From Planctomycetota bacterium (GTDB lineage: Bacteria > Planctomycetota > UBA8742 > UBA2392): 64,000 bases of DNA. The stretch spans positions 33,423 to 97,422 of the forward strand of contig JAMQHL010000017.1 in assembly GCA_025993795.1 (NCBI GenBank), written 5' to 3'. The translations under genes were made by a program, and so were the position numbers. Position 1 is the first letter of the stretch. Every line of letters begins with the position of its first letter. This document shows, in pieces, positions 26,669 through 33,920 of the stretch. Below the pieces are notes generated by a model that made no database searches, was not told the DNA's origin, and saw only the letters and a list, made by a program, of their open reading frames with translations.

Positions 26669-26696
26669 TTGACAGTTGCTCGGTAGTTTGCATTTT
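26669..26696 (+). promoter_or_regulatory. Candidate helicase promoter
   Basis: A consensus TTGACA (26669-26674) lies in the 108-base divergent gap. A weak -10 candidate, CATTTT at 26691-26696, follows a 16-base spacer. The position suits the helicase ATG at 26749. The -10 match is poor, so this is tentative. Confidence 0.3.
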
Positions 26697-26748
26697 GGTG
26701 TACCGTTCTCTACCCAGCACTTTTGTCCCCACGTCATTTAGGCCAACG

Positions 26749-28677
26749 ATGCCCTCAGACCTGTATCCGTACCAACAAGAGGCCGTCACCGCGCTGACGC
26801 GGTCCCATGCCCGGCATCAGCGGGTCTTGCTCTCTTTGCCGACCGGCACTGGAAAGACCTTCACGGCCGCTCGCTACATCAAGCAAGCCTGCCTGGACAT
26901 TGGAAAAGTTGCGCTCTGGGTCGCACACTCCAGAGAACTTCTGGACCAAGCATACGAGACGTTCACGCGGGACATTGGTCTGCCCGAAGGCTGTGTCGCA
27001 CGGGTCTACGGCAAGCACCGAGAGGACGACAAGGAACCAGATGCCAAGGTGTGGTTGTTGAACAATCGCATCTACGGTTTGCCCCCGGGAGTGGGTTTCA
27101 TTGTGATCGACGAGGCACATCACGCCGATGGAAAAACGTACAAAGAGATTCTGTCCGACTACCATTGCCACAGGCCGGACGGCCCCAAGGTCCTCGGCCT
27201 TACCGCAACGCCATACAGGTTGCACGAGGGCGAAGTTACGCCGCTGGAGCAGTTCGCTTTCTCCAAGCCCAAAGTACCGATCTTCGAGTCCACGGCCTAT
27301 CGCAGATCGTTCTGCGAACTTGCGGCCCAAGGCTATCTTGCACCGTTCCGACACATCAAGTTCGAGACCAAGCTCAGCTATAAAATGAAGGTACAGAACG
27401 GTGAGTTTAGCAGTGAGAGCTTGAAGCAACTCGACAACGCAAAGCGTAACCGAATGATCGCCGACTACTGGCGAAGCCGTCGCAACGAGTTCGGCAAGAC
27501 ACTGATTTTCGTCGGCACGAAGGAACATGCCAAGAGGCTCGCAAGTCAGTTCGGAGATGACGGCAATTACGTCGTGTCAGGTTCCGAAGACCGCGAGCAG
27601 GTGATCGCAGACTTCCGGGCAGGGAAGTTCCCGGTCCTGGTCAACGTCGCAATCTTCAAGGAAGGCGTCGATGTCCGTGACATCCAGACGGTCATGCTGG
27701 CGCGGCCCACCGCCAGCCCCGGCTTGTTCACGCAGATGGTAGGGCGCGGTTCACGCATCGCGCCGGGCAAGCGGTTCTTTTACCTCGTGGATGTGCATGA
27801 CCAGCTTGGCAAATACGAAGACTACTTGGCGGGCATCTATGACCTCGCAGATCGCGGCGACACCGGCCTGATCGAATCCGTTCAGCACAAGGCCAAGGCC
27901 CGAGAGGCGCTCGGCGACCTCGATACCGGCACCCTCGCAGACGACGCCGGGACGTTGCTCGACATCCTGATCGCGCCGAACACCGAAATTCTCACGCGGT
28001 TCGGTGGATGGGTCGCCTTCGCAACCGCCGATGGCGAGCCCGTGCCCGTTGGTACTTTGCTTGAACGCGAGGAGTTTGCCGACCTGGCGAAGATCGCCGG
28101 AAAGGCGCAAGAGCTTCACCCCAAACATGCCGCCACGGTCGCCGGAAAGTCCGGCATGTCATTGCGAGTTGGCAAGTGTGTTCAGGCCCTCAAAGACGGC
28201 TTGATCGGCACACTGCATAAGCTTGACGAGGACGCTGCTGCGGAACTGGACCGCCTCAAAGAAGCTGGGGCTGGCTCCTTTGGCATCACCGCCGCTGACG
28301 ACATCAAGGCGCTGAAAGCATTCACGGACGAGATTCAAAAGCGCGGCCAGAAGCTGGGTGTCGCAGCCACGACGCTTGGTCGCATCGAGAACGAGTACAT
28401 CCAGAACAGGGCGGTCTTCGCCTGTGTGGCCTGGCTTCAAGGTGAAGCGGAACCCTATGCACGTCTCATTGGCAAGCCCGCCTTTGAGGTCATCGTCAAA
28501 GCCGTCGCGCTCAATGCCGATGACAAGCTCAAGTTCAGCGACGCCCCGCGCATTCTGGCGGACATTGAGGCCGCCGATCCTGAACTCAAAGCGCACTCAA
28601 AGGCGTTGCTCGATGGCGTCGGCGGAAGCAAGACCCCCGCTCACTTCCTCACGCTGTGCCCCGGCGTGACCGCCTGA
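26749..28677 (+). CDS. SF2 DEAH helicase (RadD/restriction-type) with unique C-terminus
   Basis: A 642-aa protein. ATG 26749 fits the LYPYQQEAV start of the fold; an upstream ATG at 26659 would add 30 unlikely residues. The core holds PTGTGKT (31-37), DEAH (121-124), TATP (152-155), a DNA-walking core and motif VI QMVGRGSRIAPG (329-340), closest in style to RadD-like and type I/III restriction helicases. Residues 400-642 are helical and not recognised; no nuclease motif is evident. It is divergent from the PLD gene. The pair looks like a helicase-nuclease module. Confidence 0.82.
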   Translation: MPSDLYPYQQEAVTALTRSHARHQRVLLSLPTGTGKTFTAARYIKQACLDIGKVALWVAHSRELLDQAYETFTRDIGLPEGCVARVYGKHREDDKEPDAKVWLLNNRIYGLPPGVGFIVIDEAHHADGKTYKEILSDYHCHRPDGPKVLGLTATPYRLHEGEVTPLEQFAFSKPKVPIFESTAYRRSFCELAAQGYLAPFRHIKFETKLSYKMKVQNGEFSSESLKQLDNAKRNRMIADYWRSRRNEFGKTLIFVGTKEHAKRLASQFGDDGNYVVSGSEDREQVIADFRAGKFPVLVNVAIFKEGVDVRDIQTVMLARPTASPGLFTQMVGRGSRIAPGKRFFYLVDVHDQLGKYEDYLAGIYDLADRGDTGLIESVQHKAKAREALGDLDTGTLADDAGTLLDILIAPNTEILTRFGGWVAFATADGEPVPVGTLLEREEFADLAKIAGKAQELHPKHAATVAGKSGMSLRVGKCVQALKDGLIGTLHKLDEDAAAELDRLKEAGAGSFGITAADDIKALKAFTDEIQKRGQKLGVAATTLGRIENEYIQNRAVFACVAWLQGEAEPYARLIGKPAFEVIVKAVALNADDKLKFSDAPRILADIEAADPELKAHSKALLDGVGGSKTPAHFLTLCPGVTA

Positions 28678-28865
28678 TCCGCTCTTGTCGCATCCTGCCA
28701 AAGGCCGCATTTTACGCCCTTTGCGTGTGCTTCTAGGCCGGTCGTCTCTGGCTTGGTAAAACGCTTTCGCAGCACACCCATTTTCTGCCGGGCCGGTACT
28801 CACCGTTTCTGTCGCACGGCTGTGTATGCTGTTCGGTCTCTTGGCGTTGCGGGCGTCTCTGGGGC
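28678..28865. other. Gap after the helicase, no gene supported
   Basis: I see no convincing coding region or hairpin here. The frame used by the gene remnant that follows remains open through much of it, but the translation is rich in Cys and Trp and not protein-like before about 28866. Confidence 0.4.
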
Positions 28866-29222
28866 TGGTATGGGGCGACAGGCAAGGGCAAACAGGCGGC
28901 CAGTGCTGGCCAGCGTTCGGCGTTTGGGGCCAGCAAGGCAGCGTTACGCCGCGTAGAGCCTACGCAGGCAAGCCTCCCTAAAGAACTGACTAGCTTGGAT
29001 AACCTTGGTCTCCTGGCAAGTAGGTTGGGCGGCGGCAAGAGCAAGATCCCCACGTCAATGCTCGACACCGGCTACGACGGTCGCCGCCTGTACTCAAGGC
29101 AAGTGTTCTCCCCAGTGGCAGGCAAGGAAGAAGGCTGGGCCAAGCTCGCCAAGAGTTTGAAAGCCCTAAGAGTCATCGACGACCGAGGGATCGAATCCCT
29201 GCGTGTTATGGAGGTGGTGTAA
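28866..29222 (+). pseudogene. Remnant of a gene tail, possibly from a DNA methyltransferase
   Basis: One frame is open from before 28866 to the TAA at 29220-29222 with no good start (a TTG at 28995 is the only candidate inside). The protein-like part includes LGGGKSKIPTSMLDTGYDG, RQVFSPVAGKEEGWAKLAK and VIDDRGIESLRVMEVV. The last segments recall the C-terminal tail of large adenine-specific methyltransferases of restriction-type loci, apparently with a piece missing between the LAKSLKA and IDDRGIES parts. The family guess is weak. The lack of a start and the short length support decay. Confidence 0.4.
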
Positions 29223-29377
29223 CCATGCCAAGACTAACACTGTTCCGCGTCCAAGCTTACCCTTTGGAGCCTAGCGGGCTGTGCCGTTTGCGGAAATGGT
29301 TGCGTGGGTAACTGATTAATCGGGTGGGGTAATTCCTTCCTCCCTTTGCGGCCGCTGGCCGTGGAAAGGGAGAAGTC

Positions 29378-29533
29378 ATGAGTGGAGTATCGAAAGGGAC
29401 TGAGGGAGGCGATCAACTCGACGGTCGTCGGCTGAAGGGCAAGGCGGCAGATGTCGAACGGCAGGAAGAGCTTCGGCATGACGAGGCCCGGTACGATTCT
29501 GACGAAGACGGACGAGTGGGCATGGATAGTTGA
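29378..29533 (+). CDS. Possible 51-aa charged protein
   Basis: ATG at 29378 has the best ribosome site in the area (AAAGGGAG, seven bases away). The product is short and highly charged (GRRLKGKAADVERQEELRHD) and stops at TGA 29531-29533. It overlaps the next reading frame by 80 bases. It may be a real small gene, or the 5' part of the following ORF broken by a frameshift. Confidence 0.35.
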   Translation: MSGVSKGTEGGDQLDGRRLKGKAADVERQEELRHDEARYDSDEDGRVGMDS

Positions 29534-30029
29534 GCTGTCCGCGTTGCTGGAACGACTGCTCACATACGGCGGTACGCTTGGCGAAGAGGACCTTCAACGG
29601 CTGCGAGAACTACAAGCCCGCCTCGAAGCGCTTGAGGGCGAGAATCTGGACGATCGCAGCGGGTACTACGTGAGTCAGGCCTTGTGGTGGATTCAAACTG
29701 TGATCATTGACGTGGAAAAGTCAATGGACGGGTCGGGCGACCGTTCTGACGGCCCGCCACCGTCTCGAAGGCCGAGTCAGACATCCGCGGTGGGCGGAGG
29801 CGCGAGCGACGAAGAGCGCACCACGTTCGAAAACGAGCAACGCGGAATCTCGGGCCAAGACTCATCGTCGAACGGCAGTTCATCGTCAAAGCCGACGCTG
29901 CGACCAGGCAGAGACAGTCTCGGCGTGGCCATCATCAAGACTTTGACCGGCTATGACGTCTTGTGTAAAGGGCGGTTGAAAAGTGCAGCAGGTGGCGGGC
30001 GAAAAGTGCAGCACCCCTTGCCTGTGTAA
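29451..30029 (+). CDS. Hypothetical helical protein, possible frameshifted gene
   Basis: An open frame of 192 codons. Residues 20-90 look genuinely coding: DEWAWIVELSALLERLL, LGEEDLQRLRELQARLEALE and YYVSQALWWIQTVIIDVEKS form an amphipathic, Leu- and Trp-rich helical unit. From about residue 92 the chain becomes Ser/Pro/Gly-rich, and the last 25 codons run into an IS21-like repeat, so the true end may have been lost by insertion. No family is recognised. It overlaps the 51-aa ORF, which has the better start. Confidence 0.4.
   Translation: MSNGRKSFGMTRPGTILTKTDEWAWIVELSALLERLLTYGGTLGEEDLQRLRELQARLEALEGENLDDRSGYYVSQALWWIQTVIIDVEKSMDGSGDRSDGPPPSRRPSQTSAVGGGASDEERTTFENEQRGISGQDSSSNGSSSSKPTLRPGRDSLGVAIIKTLTGYDVLCKGRLKSAAGGGRKVQHPLPV
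29979..30014. mobile_element. Solo IS21-like end remnant (two GAAAAGTGCAGCA copies)
   Basis: Two exact 13-base copies of GAAAAGTGCAGCA (29979-29991 and 30002-30014) are spaced 23 bases apart. Repeated AAAAGTGCA-type boxes in direct order are typical of transposase-binding sites at the ends of IS21-family elements. No istA or istB gene is present, so this would be a leftover end. It marks the right limit of the accessory region. Confidence 0.4.
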
Positions 30030-30121
30030 TCCTCTCGCCGACCACTGAGCGGGGTTATTCGATTGTTCAGGCCTAAAGATATTGTTATCACTACCCATGC
30101 ACGGCACAGGAGAGGAAATCT

Positions 30122-32008
30122 ATGCGCTCAGCCACTCGGTGCGTGGTATGCGCCATCGTTCTGTGTTCACTGACGGCCGGAATCACGGGCGAAGAGCTGG
30201 ATCTGCCCAGGGGCCAGAAGCTTCAGCGCGCCGCACAGCGCTGGGAGCTGTTGTGGGACGTTGCTCCTACGACCTATCTTCATTACACAGCCGCCGAGCA
30301 AAGGCGCATCGACCCACGGCAGCCGCTGCCGGATGGCGCCAAGCCGATCGATCCCGCGCTCGGGTATGTTCATTTTCTGGGGTACGAGTTCAACCAGATC
30401 GGCGAAATCCAGCGCCTGGCGGCCCCCCTTGTGATGGAAGAGCACCTGTTTCAGCCGGCGATGGCCATGTCCGGCGACAAGCAGAAACCGGGCGGAGTCT
30501 GGACGCGCGAATGGCTGTTCGACAACGTTGTCGGCAACCCCAAGATCACGCTTTCAAGCAGCTACCTGGTGAAGGAAGCCGAGACCTTCAACGGCGTGGA
30601 GTGCGCAGTCATCATCGGCACACACACGCGCGTTGAGCCCGCCAAACCGGAGCTTGAGACGGACCTGCGCTGGCTGACCTACACCAGCACAACGACCACC
30701 TGGTACAACGTTGAAGAACGCCGCGTGCAGGCCTCGGCCATTGAGCTGCACGCGTCGCTGTTTCGGCCGGCGGTCACCACCACGCCCGCTGCGACAGAAT
30801 GCTACGACTGGTACGTGCGCTTTGAGTTCAGCCGCGACTTCGACAGCACTGCGGACCGCTACCTGCATGAGCGCGTGGAAAGCGCCATCGACAAAGGGGT
30901 TGACCGCCTGTGGGCGCTGCGCAACGCGGAAGGCACCTGGCCCTATGGCACCAGCAAGCGCGGCGGCACCGCACTGACACTGTTGACGTTGCTGATGTGC
31001 GACGTGCCCGCAAGCGATGAGCGTATCAAGCAGGGCTTTGAACTGCTCAAGGGCATGGAGATGGAGACCACGTACAGCGTGGCATGCTCGCTGATGGCCT
31101 ATGAGGCACGCTATATCACCGAGGCCGAGAAACGTGCATATCTCAGCAATCCCGACAAACCGCCCGAGTTCAAGCGCGCCGTAAGCCCCGAAGACCGCGA
31201 ACAGATGGAACTGTTGATCGCCTGGATGCGCGGCAACCAGAACGAGGTCAACCCGTTCTACAACTACACTCGCAATGGCGAAGGCGGCACAGAACGCTTT
31301 GACTTCAGCAACACCCAGTATGCATTGCTGGGCCTGGCTGCTGCACTGCGCTGCGAAGTCGCCATACCGGCGGGCATCATCAAGCCCTTGGTTGAGGGCG
31401 TGATTGCCTACCAGCAGCCCTACGGTCCCAAGGTCAAGAAAGTGGTGGGGTACAAGCCGCCGACCGACAAGCGCAAGGAAGGCAAGAGCACGTATGCCAG
31501 CAAGCCGGTTGAGGCGCGCGGCTGGAACTACGCAACCAAGTCGAAGTGGGACAAGTACACCGAAGTTGGCGATGCGTACGGATCAATGACGACAGCGGGC
31601 CTGACGTGCCTGCTGGTCGGGCTGGATATCGCGCAGTCGATGGACGTGGAGACATTCAAGGCCGAGTTCGGCAATAAGGCCGTGCACCAGGAGTGGGAGA
31701 AAGCGGCCCAGGCCAGTCTTGATTGCGGCTTGGCGTGGCTGGAGCACTGGTTCAGCGTGACGCGCAACCCGAACAAGGGTCGGTCGTGGTACCTGTACTA
31801 CATGTACGGACTTGAGCGCGTGATGATGCTTGCGCAGGTGCGCTATCTTGGTGTGCACAACTGGTACAACGAGGGTGCGTCCGTGCTGGTGGTGACGCAG
31901 GCAGGCGACGGTGGGTGGGGCTCGGCCCCCGACACCTGCTTTGCCCTGCTGTTCCTGAAGAAGGGCACAGTGCCGCCCAGACGAAAAGTAACGACCGGCA
32001 GCAAGTAG
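30122..32008 (+). CDS. Exported protein with prenyltransferase/terpenoid-cyclase-type toroid repeats
   Basis: A 628-aa protein with a strong start (GGAGAGGAAATCT before ATG) and a signal peptide (to about residue 23). From about residue 255 it has the helix-pair repeats of the alpha-alpha toroid: AIDKGVDRLWALRNAEGTWP, FSNTQYALLGLAAALRCEV, YGSMTTAGLTCLLVGLDIA, RSWYLYYMYGLERVMMLA and GDGGWGSAPDTCFALLFL. The catalytic DxDD of squalene cyclases is not seen, so an enzymatic terpene role is unlikely. Exported proteins of this kind are frequent in planctomycete genomes, function unknown. A clear terminator follows. Confidence 0.75.
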   Translation: MRSATRCVVCAIVLCSLTAGITGEELDLPRGQKLQRAAQRWELLWDVAPTTYLHYTAAEQRRIDPRQPLPDGAKPIDPALGYVHFLGYEFNQIGEIQRLAAPLVMEEHLFQPAMAMSGDKQKPGGVWTREWLFDNVVGNPKITLSSSYLVKEAETFNGVECAVIIGTHTRVEPAKPELETDLRWLTYTSTTTTWYNVEERRVQASAIELHASLFRPAVTTTPAATECYDWYVRFEFSRDFDSTADRYLHERVESAIDKGVDRLWALRNAEGTWPYGTSKRGGTALTLLTLLMCDVPASDERIKQGFELLKGMEMETTYSVACSLMAYEARYITEAEKRAYLSNPDKPPEFKRAVSPEDREQMELLIAWMRGNQNEVNPFYNYTRNGEGGTERFDFSNTQYALLGLAAALRCEVAIPAGIIKPLVEGVIAYQQPYGPKVKKVVGYKPPTDKRKEGKSTYASKPVEARGWNYATKSKWDKYTEVGDAYGSMTTAGLTCLLVGLDIAQSMDVETFKAEFGNKAVHQEWEKAAQASLDCGLAWLEHWFSVTRNPNKGRSWYLYYMYGLERVMMLAQVRYLGVHNWYNEGASVLVVTQAGDGGWGSAPDTCFALLFLKKGTVPPRRKVTTGSK

Positions 32009-32027
32009 CCATTGAACGAAAGCAAGC

Positions 32028-32064
32028 ACCGGGTGCATCGCAAAGATGCGCCCGGTTTGTTTTC
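32028..32064 (+). terminator. Intrinsic terminator after the toroid protein
   Basis: A 12-bp stem, ACCGGGTGCATC (32028-32039) with GATGCGCCCGGT (32045-32056, one G-U pair), loop GCAAA, followed by TTTGTTTTCT. It lies 20 bases past the stop and isolates the gene from prfB. Confidence 0.9.
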
Positions 32065-32142
32065 TGTGGCTCGCCGGGGGTGTGCGGAGTTACAGCCATG
32101 GCTACACTGGCCGAGACAGCATGGCCGACAAGGTACAACGAG

Positions 32143-33274
32143 ATGCGTGAAGACCTATTCTTGAAGACTGCCAACCTGCGCGAACGCACGACTAATCTTC
32201 AGGTGTCGCTTTGACTACGCTTCACTGAAGCAACGCCTGTCTGACCTCACGAAACAGACCGAAGTTGACGGCTTCTGGGAACGCCAGGAGGCCGCGCAGA
32301 TCGTCGTGGCCGAGTCGCGCCGCCTTCGTGCCGTGCTTGAGCCGATCGACGAGCTGATGCACAAGCTCGATGAAATCACAGCCATGCTCGACCTGGCCGA
32401 CGAAGCCGGCGACGAGGCGACTTTTGCCGAAGCCGAGAACGAACTCAAGGTCGCCGACCAGCTTTACGACAAGCTCGAGAACCAGGCCTTGCTGAATGAG
32501 GTAGGGGACGAGGGCAACTGTTATCTCAGTGTGCAAGCCGGCGCCGGCGGCACCGACGCGTGCGACTGGGCGCAGATGCTGTTTGAAATCTATATGCGCT
32601 GGGCCCGCAAGCAGGGCTACGACATCGACATCGTCGATTATCAGGAAGACGAAGTCGCTGGCATTCGCAGCGCCAGCGCCCACATCAAGGGGCCATTCGC
32701 GGCGGGCATGCTGCGCGGCGAAGTCGGGACCCACCGGCTTGTGCGCATCAGCCCGTACAACGCCGCAGGCAAGCGCCAGACCGCTTTCGCCAGCGTGGAT
32801 GTGCTGCCCGAGGCCATGGCGGGCGAGATTGACGTCGAAGTGAACGAAGCCGACCTTGAGTTGAACTTCTCAAGGGCCGGCGGCAAGGGCGGCCAGAACG
32901 TCAACAAGGTGGAAAGTGCCGTGCGCATCACGCACGTGCCGACCGGCATTGTCGTAAGTTGCCGCAGTGAACGCAGCCAGCACCAGAACCGCGCCATCGG
33001 CATCGAGTTGCTGAAGGCCAAGCTGTACCAGATGGAACGCGCCAAGCGCGACGACGAGCTGGCCAAGCTGTACGGCGTGAAGGGCGAAGTAAGCTTCGGC
33101 CACCAGATCAGGAATTACGTGCTGAACCCGTACCGGCTGGTAAAGGACGCGCGCACCGGGGTTGAAATCGGCGACGTAGACAGCGTGCTGGCGGGGAACA
33201 TAGACCCGTTCATCGAGGCCTATCTGAAATGGCACCAGACGCGCAAGACACAAGCCGCCAAGTCCAGCGCATAA
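32143..33274 (+). CDS. prfB: Peptide chain release factor 2 (programmed +1 frameshift)
   Basis: The gene is read in two frames. ATG 32143 opens 23 codons to an in-frame TGA at 32212-32214; a +1 shift at CTT-TGA-C continues at GAC 32213 to the stop at 33274, giving about 376 aa. The second frame has RF2 landmarks: [40 protein letters not shown], the GGQ catalytic loop [20 protein letters not shown] and [20 protein letters not shown]. It releases peptides at UGA and UAA and controls its own level through the shift. The codon-reading tripeptide is SPY ([13 protein letters not shown]) where SPF is usual. Confidence 0.95.
32201..32215 (+). promoter_or_regulatory. RF2 programmed frameshift signal
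   Basis: AGGTG (32201-32205), a three-base spacer TCG, then CTT-TGA-C (32209-32215). This matches the known RF2 recoding signal AGGGGG-TAT-CTT-TGA-C, with a slightly weaker Shine-Dalgarno-like part and identical slip site and stop context. Confidence 0.92.
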
Positions 33275-33329
33275 CGTAACCCGCCGTTTGGCGGTCGTCG
33301 CCCCGGATTAGTCGGTGCGATAAGGACGT

Positions 33330-33650
33330 TTGCCAGCATCGCTCCTGACTCTATCCGTCAGGCAATCAAGATTGCCGGACTTGCGGCGTGAAAACCGGTG
33401 TTCGGTCTGTGAGCAAACCGTTCGCGGTGCCGACATTCATGGCCCGTCTTCGGTAACTCTCGCCACGCCGTTCCCGCTTGAACAGGAGTCCACCAAGCTT
33501 TGGGCAATTTTTATCATTCTGATCGTTCTGTATGTGCTCGGTCTGGTCACGGGCACGACCATGAGCGGGTTCATTCACATTCTGCTGATTCTCGCGGTCG
33601 TTGCTGAGATGATCGAAGTGATCAGAATGGCCACCCGCCGCCGAGCGTGA
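33330..33650 (+). CDS. Small membrane protein, Lmo0937-like (DUF5670)
   Basis: The last 50 residues are the family body: KLWAIFIILIVLYVLGLVTG, then MSGFIHILLILAVVAEMIEV and a basic RMATRRRA tail, two membrane helices with the family's Gly-Phe-Ile-His turn. The start is unclear. The only in-frame start codon is TTG 33330 (TAAGGACG upstream), which adds an unusual 56-residue N-terminus. Family members normally start right before the Leu-Trp, where a CTT codon stands here after AGGAG. Function unknown; relatives are linked to envelope stress. It is transcribed toward a two-way terminator. Confidence 0.6.
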   Translation: MPASLLTLSVRQSRLPDLRRENRCSVCEQTVRGADIHGPSSVTLATPFPLEQESTKLWAIFIILIVLYVLGLVTGTTMSGFIHILLILAVVAEMIEVIRMATRRRA

Positions 33651-33669
33651 ACTTGCCCGTTCAACGCCA

Positions 33670-33703
33670 CCACGCACCCGCGCTAATAGTTGCGGGTGCG
33701 TGG
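33670..33703. terminator. Bidirectional hairpin between convergent small genes
   Basis: A perfect 12-bp stem, CCACGCACCCGC (33670-33681) with GCGGGTGCGTGG (33692-33703), and a ten-base loop. It lies between the ends of the small membrane protein gene (plus) and the 49-aa gene (minus). U tracts are poor on both sides. Confidence 0.6.
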
Positions 33704-33729
33704 TCTGACGGCACACCTGCGCGTCGCTC

Positions 33730-33879
33730 CTATGGCGTCGTCAACTCGTAAATGTCGGCCACGATCTTATAGGAGGCCGGCTCGTCTGAGCCGGGCGGGG
33801 GCTCCCACTTGCCGGCTTCGGTTATGCGCCCCCATTCATCGTTCTCGGAGTAGAATTGGACGGCCGTTTTGGCGCGCAT
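33730..33879 (-). CDS. Small 49-aa hypothetical protein
   Basis: ATG at 33877-33879, TAG at 33730-33732. The product is soluble-looking and acidic: AVQFYSENDEWGRITEAGKW, then PPPGSDEPASYKIVADIYEL. Codon usage has the high third-position GC of its neighbours, the chain has no low-complexity runs, and a hairpin suited to termination lies just past its end; these favour a real gene. Its ATG is only 41 bases from that of the divergent binding-protein gene and lacks a clear ribosome site. No family recognised. Confidence 0.5.
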   Translation of the reverse strand: MRAKTAVQFYSENDEWGRITEAGKWEPPPGSDEPASYKIVADIYELTTP

Positions 33880-33920
33880 GAGGCCGTGAGGCTGGCTAGT
33901 ATCGGCGCATGGAGGCTTCC

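Noticed and set aside
32209..32215. In-frame stop in prfB as a sequencing error or pseudogene
   Set aside because: The slip site, stop context and Shine-Dalgarno-like element match the well-known RF2 autoregulatory frameshift.
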